Positions 45,132 to 57,199 of a stretch of 64,000 bases of DNA are shown here, one piece after another; position 1 is the first letter of the stretch, and every line of letters begins with the position of its first letter. The notes beneath the pieces are model-generated. The model was not told where the DNA came from and ran no database searches. It saw nothing but the letters and a program-made list of their open reading frames with translations. Location: NCBI RefSeq assembly GCF_026183895.1, contig NZ_JAPFQI010000007.1, forward strand, positions 62,001 through 126,000, written 5' to 3'. The stretch is from Sabulicella glaciei. Its GTDB lineage: Bacteria > Pseudomonadota > Alphaproteobacteria > Acetobacterales > Acetobacteraceae. The translations under genes and the position numbers were made by a program.

Positions 45132-45806
45132 TCAGGCGGGAGGCCGGAGTTCCTTGACCTCGACGGGCGGGATCTGCGGGCCGACGCGGGGCGGGGTGGC
45201 GCCGCGCTCGAAGGCCACGATGCTGTCGTAGAAATGCATGGACAGGGTCGTGTGGGTGAATTCCGTGGGCGGCAGCGCGCCCTTGGTCCAGACCGCGTTC
45301 AGCTCATCCACCAGATGCTTGCACGTCTCGAGAAAGGAGGCGGGGTTGCGGAGACCGCCGCCATATTCGGGCCAGTAGGCGGTGTGCAGGTCCTCGACCA
45401 TGTACACGCCGTCGCGCGCCATGCGGGGGTAGAGGAAGCCGAAGGACGTGGCGATGTCGGATTGCCGGTGCGAGCCATCGTCCAGGACGACGTCGAAGGG
45501 GCCGAACTCCTCGTGCAGCTTCGCGAGGAAGTCGCTGTCCCCCTGGTCGCCGATGCGGATGGCGATGTTGTGCTCCGCATAGGCGGCGCAGCCGGGCTGG
45601 ATGTCCACGCCCACGATCTGCGCCAGCGGGCCGAGCCAGCGCTTCCACAGCTGCAGCGAACCGCCATGGGCGCAGCCGATCTCCAGCATGCGGCAGGGGC
45701 GGTTCACGTAGCGGGCGAGGTGCCGCTCATAGGCCGGGAAGTAGTGGGCCCATTTGTGGACACTGCGCCCCCCGTTGGTGAGGAACTCGGCCCAGAGCCC
45801 GCTCAC
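45132..45806 (-). CDS. Class I SAM-dependent methyltransferase
   Basis: A 224-residue protein with SAM motif I MLEIGCAHGGSLQLW (near 40-54), VGVDIQPGCAAYA, and FDVVLDDGSHRQSD (motif IV), as in macrocin O-methyltransferase and Methyltransf_24-like enzymes, which often methylate sugars or rhamnolipid-type hydroxyls. The start is GTG, 4 bases after the secA stop, so it is transcribed with secA. The substrate is unknown; the neighbouring putative glycosyltransferase may be relevant. Confidence 0.87.
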   Translation of the reverse strand: MSGLWAEFLTNGGRSVHKWAHYFPAYERHLARYVNRPCRMLEIGCAHGGSLQLWKRWLGPLAQIVGVDIQPGCAAYAEHNIAIRIGDQGDSDFLAKLHEEFGPFDVVLDDGSHRQSDIATSFGFLYPRMARDGVYMVEDLHTAYWPEYGGGLRNPASFLETCKHLVDELNAVWTKGALPPTEFTHTTLSMHFYDSIVAFERGATPPRVGPQIPPVEVKELRPPA

Positions 45807-45810
45807 CCGT

Positions 45811-48540
<2,730 letters not shown>

Positions 48541-48713
48541 GGGGGCAGGTATCTCTCCGGGCGCGGCGCCGGGTCGGGCGCGGGCCGTTTGCGGGAACAG
48601 GTAGGCTCTGGGGGGCCGGGGGTCAACGATGGGCAAACCCCCGACCGGCGCTCCGGGTTGTGGGAGGGATGGCCCCCTGCCATTGTCCGCCCTCGATCCC
48701 GGATTCCCAAGCC

Positions 48714-49766
48714 ATGACGCGCCTCCCCCCCGTCGCCCTCCTTCTGGCTGCCTGCGCGCTGCCCGCCCTGGCCCAGACCGGGGCCCCAGCCGGCGCCCCG
48801 ACCAGCCCTGCCCCGGCCCAGCGCAGCAGCCCCGCCACCGCCGCGCCCGCCCCGACCTCCGCCACCCCGGCCCCCGCCGCCAGCCCCGCCGAGGCGGACC
48901 CGGTGCTGGCCCGGGTGGACGGGCAGGAGATCCGGCTGAGCGAGGTGATGGAAACCGCCGCCGAGGCCCTGCCGGCGGAGCTGCGCAACGTGCCCCCCGC
49001 GACGCTGCGCGCCCTGCTGCCGCCGCCGGTCTTTCAGCAGCTGGTGGACCGCGCCGTGACCGACCGCGTGCTGGTCGCCGCCGCCCGCCGCGAGGGGCTG
49101 GAGCGCGACGAGGAGGTGCGCCGCCGCGTCCGCGCCTTCGAGGAAGGGGAGCTGCGCGATGCGCTGCTGCGCCGCGAGATCCTGCCCAAGCTGACCGACG
49201 AGGCGCTGCGCGCCCGCTGGGAGCGCGACCGCGCCGGCCGCCCGGCCGAGGAGGAGGTGCGCGCCCGCCACATCCTGGTGCGCGAGGAGGCCGAGGCCCG
49301 CGCGATCATCGGGGAGATCCAGCGCGGGGCGAATTTCGAGGAGGTGGCGCGGCGCCGCTCCACCGATCCGGCGGGGCGCAGCAATGGCGGCGACCTGGGC
49401 TTCTTCCGGCGCAACGACATGGTGCCGGAATTCGCCACCGCCGCCTTCAACCTCCAGCCCGGGCAGATGACGCCCAACCCGGTGCGCTCGCAATTCGGCT
49501 GGCACGTCATCCGCGTGGAGGAGCGGCGCACCGGCCAGGGGCCGGGCTTCGACGAAAGCCGCGAGGCGCTGCGCCAGGCGATGATCGAGGAGGAGGTGCA
49601 GGCGATGATCGGGCGGCTGCGCCAGTCGGCGCGGGTCGAGATCGTGGAGCCGCCGGCCCCCGCCGGGGTGCAGGCCGACCCGCCGGCGCGCCCGGGCACG
49701 CCTTCCGCGCGGCCGGCGCCGACGCCCCCCGCGCCGGCAACGCCCGCCCCCGCGCAGCGGCGGTGA
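48714..49766 (+). CDS. Parvulin-type peptidyl-prolyl isomerase, probable lipoprotein
   Basis: A 350-residue exported foldase. The signal ([14 protein letters not shown]) ends with an LAAC lipobox, or cleavage may be at ALAQ. A Pro/Ala/Thr linker follows, then a SurA/PrsA-like N-domain ([16 protein letters not shown]) and a PpiC parvulin domain near residues 180-285 ([43 protein letters not shown]). The C-tail is Pro-rich. I infer folding of periplasmic or outer-membrane proteins, fitting its place beside secA. Confidence 0.92.
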   Translation: MTRLPPVALLLAACALPALAQTGAPAGAPTSPAPAQRSSPATAAPAPTSATPAPAASPAEADPVLARVDGQEIRLSEVMETAAEALPAELRNVPPATLRALLPPPVFQQLVDRAVTDRVLVAAARREGLERDEEVRRRVRAFEEGELRDALLRREILPKLTDEALRARWERDRAGRPAEEEVRARHILVREEAEARAIIGEIQRGANFEEVARRRSTDPAGRSNGGDLGFFRRNDMVPEFATAAFNLQPGQMTPNPVRSQFGWHVIRVEERRTGQGPGFDESREALRQAMIEEEVQAMIGRLRQSARVEIVEPPAPAGVQADPPARPGTPSARPAPTPPAPATPAPAQRR

Positions 49767-49771
49767 GCGCC

Positions 49772-50323
49772 ATGCGGGTCCTGGCCATCTGCGGCAGCCT
49801 GCGCGCCGCCAGCCTGAACCGGAAGCTGCTGCGCGTGGCGGCCGAGGTCGCGCCCGAGGGCATGGCGGTGGAGGAGGCCCCGATCGGCGGCATCCCCATC
49901 TTCGACGAGGACATCGAGGCGAAGGGGCTGCCCGACTCCGTGGCCGGGCTGCGCGAGCGCTGCTTCGCGGCGGACGCGCTGCTCTTCGTCACGCCGGAAT
50001 ACAATTACGGCGTCCCCGGCGGGCTGAAGAACGCGGTGGACTGGCTGTCTCGCCGGGTGGAAGGCAAGCAGCCCTTCGCCGGCAAGCCCTGTGCGATGAT
50101 GGGCGCCTCGGGCGGCATGGGCGGGACGATCCGCGCCCAGCTCCAGCTTCGCCAGTCCCTCCAGCTCCTCGGCGCGCTCACCATGCCGGGGCCGGAGGTG
50201 TTCGTGACGCAGGCCAATGGGCGCTTCGACGCGGACGGAAACCTGACCGACGCGCCGACGCGCGCGGCGGTGGAGAAGCTGATGGCCGCCTTCGGCCAGT
50301 GGATCGCGCGGATGAAAGGCTGA
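49772..50323 (+). CDS. NADPH-dependent FMN reductase
   Basis: A 183-residue flavodoxin-fold protein: RVLAICGSLRAASLNRKLL at the N-terminus, FVTPEYNYGVPGGLKNAVDW, and a MMGASGGMGGTIRAQ loop, as in chromate/quinone reductases and YieF/AzoR-like enzymes. It binds FMN and reduces quinones, metals or azo compounds. An in-frame GTG at 49763 overlaps the preceding stop; the ATG at 49772 is chosen from the N-terminal match. Located between the foldase and argJ, which follows after 2 bases. Confidence 0.92.
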   Translation: MRVLAICGSLRAASLNRKLLRVAAEVAPEGMAVEEAPIGGIPIFDEDIEAKGLPDSVAGLRERCFAADALLFVTPEYNYGVPGGLKNAVDWLSRRVEGKQPFAGKPCAMMGASGGMGGTIRAQLQLRQSLQLLGALTMPGPEVFVTQANGRFDADGNLTDAPTRAAVEKLMAAFGQWIARMKG

Positions 50324-50325
50324 GA

Positions 50326-51558
50326 ATGGCGCTTCCCCCCTCCCCCCTCGCCCTGCCCCTGCCGGAGATGCCCGCGATCGCGGGGGTCGAGATCGCCTCC
50401 GTGGCGGCCGGCATCCGCTACAAGACGCGCGAGGACGTGACGGTGTTCCGCTTCGCGCCGGGCACGACGGCGGCGGGGGTGTTCACCCGCAACCTTTGCC
50501 CCGGCGCGCCGGTGGATTGGTGCCGCGCCGCCCTGCCCGGCGGCAAGGCGCGGGCGCTGGTGGTGACGGCGGGCAACAGCAACGTCTTCACCGGCAAGGC
50601 GGGGCGCGAAACCTGCGAGCGCACGGCGCGGGAGATGGCGGGGCTGCTGGGCTGCCGGCCGAAGGAGGTGTTCCTGGCCTCCACCGGCGTGATCGGGGAG
50701 AAGCTGCCGACCGAGGTGCTGCTGGCCGCCCTGCCCGGCGCGGTCGAGAAGCTGGAAACGGATGGGTGGGACGGCGCGGCGCGCGCCATCATGACCACCG
50801 ACACCTTCGCCAAGGGCGCGGTGCGCAAGGCGCGGATCGGCGATGGGGAGGTGACGATCTGCGGCATCGCCAAGGGCAGCGGCATGATCGCGCCCGACAT
50901 GGCGACGATGCTGTCCTTCCTGGCCACGGACGCGAAGATCCCGGCGCCCGTCCTCCAGGCGCTGCTGAAGCGCGGCGTGGACAAGAGCTTCAACTGCGTG
51001 ACGGTGGACAGCGACACCTCCACCTCCGACACGGTGATGCTGTTCGCCACCGGGCAGGCCAGGCACCCGCGCGTCGCGGCGGATGCGAAGCCGTCTTCCC
51101 TCAAGGATTTTGCCCGCGCGCTGGACGAGGTGCTGCACGAGCTGGCGCTGATGGTCGCGCGCGATGGCGAGGGGGCGCAGAAGCTGATCACCGTCAACGT
51201 GACCGGCGCCGTTTCCGCGCGCTCGGCGCATCGGGTCGCCATGTGCATCGCCAACTCGCCGCTGGTGAAGACGGCCATCGCGGGCGAGGACGCGAACTGG
51301 GGCCGCATCGTCATGGCGGTCGGCAAGGCGGGCGAGCCGGCGGATCGCGACCTGCTGTCCGTCGCCGTGGGCGGCACCTGGATGGCGCGCGAGGGCGAGG
51401 TGGTGCCCGGCTACGACGAGACGCCCGTGGTCGCGCACATGAAGGGGCGCGAGGTGGAGATCACCGTGGACCTGGGGTTGGGGCGCGGGGCGGCGACCGT
51501 TTGGACCTGCGACCTGACGCACGGCTACATCGACATCAATGGTTCCTACCGGAGCTGA
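50326..51558 (+). CDS. argJ: Bifunctional glutamate N-acetyltransferase / amino-acid N-acetyltransferase
   Basis: Recycles the acetyl group in arginine biosynthesis. The 410-residue precursor has the self-cleavage site APDMA-T (Ala193/Thr194), KGSGMIAP before it and VTVDSDTSTSD later. The two chains form the active enzyme. The ATG at 50326 is 2 bases after the FMN reductase stop. argG is 32 kb away. It overlaps the next gene by 20 bases. Confidence 0.96.
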   Translation: MALPPSPLALPLPEMPAIAGVEIASVAAGIRYKTREDVTVFRFAPGTTAAGVFTRNLCPGAPVDWCRAALPGGKARALVVTAGNSNVFTGKAGRETCERTAREMAGLLGCRPKEVFLASTGVIGEKLPTEVLLAALPGAVEKLETDGWDGAARAIMTTDTFAKGAVRKARIGDGEVTICGIAKGSGMIAPDMATMLSFLATDAKIPAPVLQALLKRGVDKSFNCVTVDSDTSTSDTVMLFATGQARHPRVAADAKPSSLKDFARALDEVLHELALMVARDGEGAQKLITVNVTGAVSARSAHRVAMCIANSPLVKTAIAGEDANWGRIVMAVGKAGEPADRDLLSVAVGGTWMAREGEVVPGYDETPVVAHMKGREVEITVDLGLGRGAATVWTCDLTHGYIDINGSYRS

Positions 51559-52486
51559 TGGGCCGCTCTTGCGGACGGAGCGCCTCGTGCTTCGCCCGCT
51601 GGAGCGGGGCGACGTGCCGGCGCTGACGCGGCTGGTCAACGACTACTCCGTCGCGGGCAAGCTGGCCCGCGTCCCCTTCCCTTATCGCGAGGATCTGGCG
51701 GAGGAATGGGTCGCCTCCACCGAAGCGCAGCGCGCGCGGGGCGAGGGGTATCACCTGGCCGTCACGCGCGAGGGCGCGCTGGTGGGCTGCGCCGGGCTTT
51801 CCGTGCACGGAAAGGACCCGCCGGAGCTCGGCTACTGGATCGGGCGGCGCTTCTGGGGCGAGGGGCTGGCGCGCGAGGCGGCGGGGGCGCTGCTGGACTG
51901 GGCGGAGCGGGAGCTGGGCGCGACGGCGTTCCGCGCCTCCGCGCTGACGGACAACCCGGCGAGCCACGCCGTCCTGCGCGCCCTGGGCTTCGAGGAGGCG
52001 GGGACGGGGCACGAGCCCTACCTGTCGCGCAACCGCGCCATGCCGGTCACCTATTTCCGCCGCGCGGGGCCACGCCCGCCCGTCGAGCGGCCCATCCTGC
52101 TGGTCGCGGCCTGCGCGCTGGTGGACAGCGAAGGGCGCGTGCTGCTGGCCCGCCGGCCGCCCGGCAAGCCCATGGCCGGGCTGTGGGAGTTCCCCGGCGG
52201 CAAGATCGCCCCCGGCGAAACGCCTGAGGCCGCGCTGATCCGCGAGCTGCGCGAGGAGCTGGGCATCGAGACGCGCGAGGCCTGCTTGTCGCCGCTCTTC
52301 TTCGCCTCGCACGGCTATGAGCGTTTCCACCTGCTGATGCCGCTCTATGTCTGCCGGCGTTGGGAAGGGCGGGCCGAGGCGCGCGAGGGGCAGGAACTGG
52401 CCTGGGTGCGCCCCGCCCGCATGGGCGACTACCCGATGCCGCCCGCCGACATCCCGCTGGTCGCGCTGCTGCGCGACTTCCTGTGA
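51539..52486 (+). CDS. GNAT acetyltransferase fused to a NUDIX (MutT-like) hydrolase
   Basis: A 315-residue two-domain protein. Residues 1-170 are a RimJ/RimL-type GNAT (LRTERLVLRPLERGDVPALT, ELGYWIGRRFWGEGLAREA, NPASHAVLRALGFEEAG). Residues 180-315 are a NUDIX domain with the box GGKIAPGETPEAALIRELRE-ELG, near residues 220-242, like MutT for 8-oxo-dGTP. No stop or frameshift lies between. The start at 51539 overlaps the argJ end by 20 bases. This pairing would couple acetylation with nucleotide sanitation, or be only a co-expression fusion. Confidence 0.9.
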   Translation: MVPTGADGPLLRTERLVLRPLERGDVPALTRLVNDYSVAGKLARVPFPYREDLAEEWVASTEAQRARGEGYHLAVTREGALVGCAGLSVHGKDPPELGYWIGRRFWGEGLAREAAGALLDWAERELGATAFRASALTDNPASHAVLRALGFEEAGTGHEPYLSRNRAMPVTYFRRAGPRPPVERPILLVAACALVDSEGRVLLARRPPGKPMAGLWEFPGGKIAPGETPEAALIRELREELGIETREACLSPLFFASHGYERFHLLMPLYVCRRWEGRAEAREGQELAWVRPARMGDYPMPPADIPLVALLRDFL

Positions 52487-52496
52487 GGACACGAGC

Positions 52497-53282
52497 ATGA
52501 CCAACCCCATCGCCTGCCTGCTGATCATCGGCAACGAGGTGCTGTCGGGCCGCACCCGCGACGCCAACCTGCAATTCCTGGCGACGCGCCTGGGCGAGCT
52601 CGGCATTCCCTTGCGCGAGGTGCGGGTGATCCCCGACGTGCCGGAGACCATCATCGCGACGGTGAACGAGGTCCGGGCGAAGTTCGACCACGTCTTCACC
52701 ACGGGCGGCATCGGCCCGACGCATGACGACATCACCAGCGAATGCATCGCCGCCGCCTTCGGCGTGCCCTGGGTGGTGCACGAGGAAAGCCGCGCCCTGA
52801 TGGCGGAGGACTACGCCCGCCGCGACCCGCCGGTGGAGATGAACGCGGCGCGGCTGCGCATGGCGACGCTGCCCGAGGGGGCGGTGCCGATCCGCTGCTC
52901 CATCACCTCGGCGCCGGGATTCACCATGGGCAACGTGCACGTGATGGCGGGCGTGCCGCGCATCATGCAGGCGATGTTCGAGGTGATCGCGCCCGGGCTG
53001 GCGGGCGGCGTGCCGGTGGTGTCGCGCACCGTCCACGCGGTGGGCGTCTTCGAGGGCAACATCGCCGAGGCGCTGGAGGCGGTGCAAAAGCGCTTCCCGG
53101 CGCTCGACATCGGCTCCTACCCCTTCTACCGCAACCATGGGGCGGGCGGCTTCTCCGGCGGCGGCGTCGCGCTGGTGGCGAAGGGGACGGAGCCGGAGGC
53201 GGTGGATGCGGCGGCGGAGGCGATCACCGCCATGCTGCGCGGGATGGGCGCCGAGCCGGTGGAGGGGGAGCCGCCCGGGTGA
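52497..53282 (+). CDS. Molybdopterin-binding (CinA N-terminal/MoaB-like) protein
   Basis: A 261-residue protein with the MoCF-biosynthesis fold: CLLIIGNEVLSGRTRDAN, FTTGGIGPTHDDIT and EMNAARLRMATLPEGA match the N-terminal domain of CinA-type proteins; the C-terminal nicotinamide amidase domain is absent. It may act in molybdenum cofactor or pyridine nucleotide metabolism. The ATG is 10 bases after the fusion gene. It overlaps the next start (GTGA). Confidence 0.92.
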   Translation: MTNPIACLLIIGNEVLSGRTRDANLQFLATRLGELGIPLREVRVIPDVPETIIATVNEVRAKFDHVFTTGGIGPTHDDITSECIAAAFGVPWVVHEESRALMAEDYARRDPPVEMNAARLRMATLPEGAVPIRCSITSAPGFTMGNVHVMAGVPRIMQAMFEVIAPGLAGGVPVVSRTVHAVGVFEGNIAEALEAVQKRFPALDIGSYPFYRNHGAGGFSGGGVALVAKGTEPEAVDAAAEAITAMLRGMGAEPVEGEPPG

Positions 53283-54595
53283 CGATCCCCGGCGTCGCAT
53301 GGCTGCGGCAATGGACGCTGGAGGTCGCCTCCAGCTTCTGGCTGCGGCCGGCGGCGATGACGGTGGGCGCGGCGGTGCTGGCGGAGGTGCTGGTGCGCTT
53401 CGACGGCGCGATCGCTCTGCCCGGCTGGATGGAAAGCTGGGTCTATGCCGGCGGGCTGTCCGGCGCGCGGGGCGTACTGGCCGCCGTGGCGGGCGCGATG
53501 ATCGGCGTGGCGGGCACCACCTTCTCCATCACCGTCGCGGCGCTCAGCCTCGCTTCCAGCCAGATGGGGCCGCGGCTGCTGGGCAACTTCACCCGCGACC
53601 CGGGCAACCAGTACGCGCTGGGGGCGCTGCTGGGCACCTTCGCCTTCTCGCTGGTCACGCTGCGCGCGGTGCACGAGACGGACGACGTGGTGTTCGTGCC
53701 GCAGGTGGCGGTGTCCGTCGCGCTGCTGCTGGCCGGGATCTGCGTGGGGGTGGTGATCTGGTTCATCCACCACGTCGCCTCCACCATCAACGTGGACCAC
53801 GTGGTGGCGCTGGTGCGCGAGGACCTGACGCAGGTGGTGCGCGCCCTGCCGGAACGCAGCGACGACCCGGCGCGGCGGCCGCAGCCGGAGGCGGGCGCGG
53901 CGGGCGGCAAGCTTCGATTGGGGGAAAGCGGCTACCTGCGCCTGCTGGATGACGACGCCCTGGCCGACTGGGCGGAGGAGCGGGACGCGCGGCTGAGCCT
54001 CCTGATCCGGCCGGGCGACTACCTGTTTCCCGGCAGGTTGGTGGGGGAGGTGCATCCGCCGGAGCTCCGGGACGCGGCGGAGGCGGCGCTGGCCGAGGCG
54101 GTCACCGTCGGGCGGACGCGCGTGGTGGCCCAGGACCTGGAATTCGCGGTGAACCAGATGGTGGAGATCGCGGCCCGCGCGCTGTCGCCGGGCGTGAACG
54201 ATCCCTTCACCGCCATCGTGGTGCTCGACCAGCTGGGGGCCGTGCTGTGCGAGCTGGAAGGGCGCCGCCTGCCGGATGGGGTGACCTGGCGGGGCGAGGT
54301 GCCGCGGCTGTGGCGCTCCGCCTCCGACTATGCCGGGATCGCCGATGCGATGTTCCACCTGATCCGCCAATGCGGCGCGGGGGTGCCCGCGGTCATGATC
54401 CGGCTCCTGGAGGTGCTGGGCGCGGTGGCGGAGGTGGAGCGGGATCCCGGGCGGCTGGAGGTGCTGCGGCGCCACCTGGACCTCGCGCACCGCGCGGCCT
54501 GCGCGGCGACGGAGGATCCTTCCGCCCAGGCAGCCTATGCGGAGCGGCGCGAGGCGGCGCTGCGCGCCATCGCGGGGGAGGAAGGGGAGCGCTAG
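53279..54595 (+). CDS. DUF2254 membrane protein
   Basis: A 438-residue protein with four or so membrane helices in the first 165 residues (FWLRPAAMTVGAAVLAEVLV; GARGVLAAVAGAMIGVAGTT), FSITVAALSLASSQMGPRLL and FIHHVASTINVDHVV, then a soluble part with ALSPGVNDPFTAIVVLDQLG. This matches the DUF2254 family of unknown function. The GTG start is coupled to the preceding gene. Overlaps the convergent peptidase by 4 bases. Confidence 0.9.
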   Translation: MTIPGVAWLRQWTLEVASSFWLRPAAMTVGAAVLAEVLVRFDGAIALPGWMESWVYAGGLSGARGVLAAVAGAMIGVAGTTFSITVAALSLASSQMGPRLLGNFTRDPGNQYALGALLGTFAFSLVTLRAVHETDDVVFVPQVAVSVALLLAGICVGVVIWFIHHVASTINVDHVVALVREDLTQVVRALPERSDDPARRPQPEAGAAGGKLRLGESGYLRLLDDDALADWAEERDARLSLLIRPGDYLFPGRLVGEVHPPELRDAAEAALAEAVTVGRTRVVAQDLEFAVNQMVEIAARALSPGVNDPFTAIVVLDQLGAVLCELEGRRLPDGVTWRGEVPRLWRSASDYAGIADAMFHLIRQCGAGVPAVMIRLLEVLGAVAEVERDPGRLEVLRRHLDLAHRAACAATEDPSAQAAYAERREAALRAIAGEEGER

Positions 54596-55554
54596 CTCCC
54601 TCCCTCCAGCTTCGCGATGCGCAGCGCGGTCTGGCCGGGGCGCGGCAGCAGGTTCGGGATCACCAGCAGGCAGCCTTCCTCCGGCGCGCGGATTTCCAGG
54701 GCGCCGTCGCGGGCCAGCAGCGTGCCGCCGGGCACCGCCTCGCCGCTGCACCAGGGGCGGGTGAAGCGGAAGCCGGGGCTGCGCGCGGTGATGGTGCGGA
54801 CCACGCGGGCGAGTCGCGGCGTTTCGGGCCGCGCCTCCTCCGGCGCGCCGGGCAGGAGGCCGGTGAGGGCGAGGAGGCGCCGCGCCACGCGGTCCATGCG
54901 CTGCGCCGTTTCCTCCTCCCAGTGCCATCCCGCCTCCAGCAGGATGCCGCGCCGGGAGGTGGCGCCGGGCGGGAGGTAGTCGATCAGGCGCAGCCCCTCC
55001 TCGTGCCCGTCATCGGCGACGGTGAGCGGCGGGGCGCCGAGCTGCATGGCGAGGTCCGCGGCCTCGGGCGAGGCGCCGACCAGGAAGAGCGGGTCGCCCG
55101 GCCAGAGCATGGAATGGAGGTCGAGCACCACGTCGGCCGCGTCCAGCACCGGGCGCAGGGCGCGGGCGCGGCGAAGCTCCGAGGTGCGGCGCGGTCCTTC
55201 CAGCACCTCCCGGTTCCAGACGCGGTTGAGATCCTCCTCCAGGAAGCGGGAGGCGGTGGGGTCTTCCGGGTTGAAGCGGCTGAAGGCGTCGAGATTGGCA
55301 AAGACGAGGGTGAGCCGCCCGGCCAGGGGCCGCAGCCCCGAGCGCAGCCAGCGGTCGAGCAGCACGGCGCCCGCGATCTCGTTGCCATGGGTGAGGGCGA
55401 CGACGCAGACATGCAGGCCGGGCTCCACGCCCTCGAAGCTCCACACGCCAGGGATGACATTGCCCTCGCGCCAGGGCCCGATCTCCGGCGCCGCGAGGGC
55501 GGGGCGGCGCGGCGGTGCGCCGACGCTTTCCAGCAGCGTGGCGACGTCCCGCAT
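54592..55554 (-). CDS. Succinylglutamate desuccinylase/aspartoacylase-type peptidase
   Basis: A 320-residue M14-like zinc enzyme: HGNE (VALTHGNEIAG) and the later His in VLDLHSMLWPG bind zinc; Glu in ILLEAGWHWEEE is the likely catalytic base. Substrates in the family are N-acyl aspartate or glutamate. The ATG at 55554 is chosen because GGAGGG lies 11 bases before it; an in-frame GTG at 55566 is possible. It is divergent from the M81 gene (96 bases). Confidence 0.9.
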   Translation of the reverse strand: MRDVATLLESVGAPPRRPALAAPEIGPWREGNVIPGVWSFEGVEPGLHVCVVALTHGNEIAGAVLLDRWLRSGLRPLAGRLTLVFANLDAFSRFNPEDPTASRFLEEDLNRVWNREVLEGPRRTSELRRARALRPVLDAADVVLDLHSMLWPGDPLFLVGASPEAADLAMQLGAPPLTVADDGHEEGLRLIDYLPPGATSRRGILLEAGWHWEEETAQRMDRVARRLLALTGLLPGAPEEARPETPRLARVVRTITARSPGFRFTRPWCSGEAVPGGTLLARDGALEIRAPEEGCLLVIPNLLPRPGQTALRIAKLEGGS

Positions 55555-55650
55555 CACGCGGCGCACCCTCCGGCGCGGCGCGCGCCCCTCTCCACGTCGC
55601 GTCGGATCCCCTCCATGGTGAGGAGCATATCGCCGCGCCGGAGGGAGTCC

Positions 55651-57177
55651 ATGTCACCACCCCGCATCGCCGTCCTGGGCCTGCACCTGGAGGCCAACGC
55701 CTTCGCCCCGCCCACCACGCTGGCGGACTTCGCCGCGCAATGCCTGTCGCGCGGGGAGGAGATCTCGGCGCAGGCGCGCGCGCCCTCCTCCGCCCTGCCG
55801 GCGGAGCTGCCGGGCTTCTATCGCCGCATGGACGAGACGGGCCCTTGGGTGCCCTGCCCGGTGCTGGTGGCGAACTCGCCGCCGGGCGGGCCGATCGAGC
55901 AGGCGGTGTTCCTCGACTTCCTGGACGAGATGCGGCGCGGCCTGGTGGCGACGCTGCCGCTGGACGGAGTCTATGTCGCCAACCATGGCGCGAGCAGCGC
56001 GACGGGCGACGAGGACAGCGACGGCACCATGCTGGCGATGATCCGCGAGGTGGTGGGGCCCGCCGTGCCGGTGGTCGTCACGCACGACCTGCACTGCAAC
56101 GTGAGCGAAAGGCTGGTCGCGCTGTCCGACGCGCTGATCGTCTACCGCACCAACCCGCACGTGGACATGGCGGCGCGGGCGGCGGAGGCGGCGGATGCGC
56201 TGCGCGAGATGCTGGCGGGGATGCGCACGGCGAAATCCTTCATCCGCCTGCCGCTGATCCCGCCCACGGTGACGCTGCTGACCGACAACGGCCCCTATGC
56301 CGACCTGATCCGCGAGGCGGAGGCGATGACCGCACGCGACCGGCGCTTGCTGAATGTCTCGGTGGCCGGCGGCTTCGTGTTCAGCGACCTGCCGAAATGC
56401 GGGATCACCGTGACGGTCACCGCGCGCGACCGCGACCAGGCGGCGGCGGACGCGGCGGCGCGGGCGCTCGCGGAACGGGCCTGGGCGGAGCGGCACCGGC
56501 ACACGCGGCGGCTGCTGAGCCTGGAGGAGGCGGCGGCATTGGCCGTCGCTGCCGGCGAGGGGCGCGAGACGCCGGTGATCTTCTCCGACGCGGGCGACAA
56601 TCCGGGCGGCGGCGGGCGCGGCTCGACCACCTACACGCTGCGGGCGCTGCACGAGGCGGGGGCGAAAGGCGTGGTGCTGGGGCTGTTCGTGGACCCGGCC
56701 CTGGCCGAGGAGGCGCATGCGCTGGGCGAGGGCGCGCAGTTCCATGCCGTGTTCAACCGGGTGGAAAGCGAGTTCTCCCGCCGCTTCGAAAGCGGGGCGC
56801 GGGTGGTGAAGCTGACGGACGGCAGGGGCACCGGCCGGCGCGGCACCATGGCGGGGCGCGACTTCGAGCTGGGGCGGACGGCGCTGCTGGAGCTGGACGG
56901 CTCGGGGATGCGGGTCGTGGTGATCTCCTTGCGGCGGCAATGCCACGAGCCGCGCACGCTGGAGATGCACGGCATCGACATCGCGGAGGCGCGCACGGTG
57001 GTGGTGAAGTCGCGCGGGCATTTCCGCGCGGGGTTCGACGAGTTCTTTCCGCCCGACCGCATCTTCGAGGTGGACAGCAAGGGGCTGACCTCGCCGGTGC
57101 TGTCCAACTTCACCTGGCGGCGGCTGCCGCGCCCGAGCTATCCGCTGGACGCGGAGGCGTCGTTCTCCGTGGGCTGA
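55651..57177 (+). CDS. M81 family metallopeptidase (MlrC-like), second copy
   Basis: A 508-residue MlrC-type protein: RIAVLGLHLEANAFAPPTT start, VTHDLHCNVSERLV with probable metal ligands, and FSDAGDNPGGGGRGSTTY in the second domain. It is diverged from the copy at 10006 but of the same plan. The start at 55651 has GGAGGGAG upstream. Divergent from the aspartoacylase-like gene, suggesting a shared job in breaking amide or peptide compounds. Substrate unknown. Confidence 0.9.
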   Translation: MSPPRIAVLGLHLEANAFAPPTTLADFAAQCLSRGEEISAQARAPSSALPAELPGFYRRMDETGPWVPCPVLVANSPPGGPIEQAVFLDFLDEMRRGLVATLPLDGVYVANHGASSATGDEDSDGTMLAMIREVVGPAVPVVVTHDLHCNVSERLVALSDALIVYRTNPHVDMAARAAEAADALREMLAGMRTAKSFIRLPLIPPTVTLLTDNGPYADLIREAEAMTARDRRLLNVSVAGGFVFSDLPKCGITVTVTARDRDQAAADAAARALAERAWAERHRHTRRLLSLEEAAALAVAAGEGRETPVIFSDAGDNPGGGGRGSTTYTLRALHEAGAKGVVLGLFVDPALAEEAHALGEGAQFHAVFNRVESEFSRRFESGARVVKLTDGRGTGRRGTMAGRDFELGRTALLELDGSGMRVVVISLRRQCHEPRTLEMHGIDIAEARTVVVKSRGHFRAGFDEFFPPDRIFEVDSKGLTSPVLSNFTWRRLPRPSYPLDAEASFSVG

Positions 57178-57199
57178 GGCGTTGCCGGCCAAGGGTGCG

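Noticed and set aside
54247-55650. Upstream extension of the second M81 gene frame
   Set aside because: It overlaps DUF2254 and aspartoacylase-like genes; M81 homology begins only at 55651.
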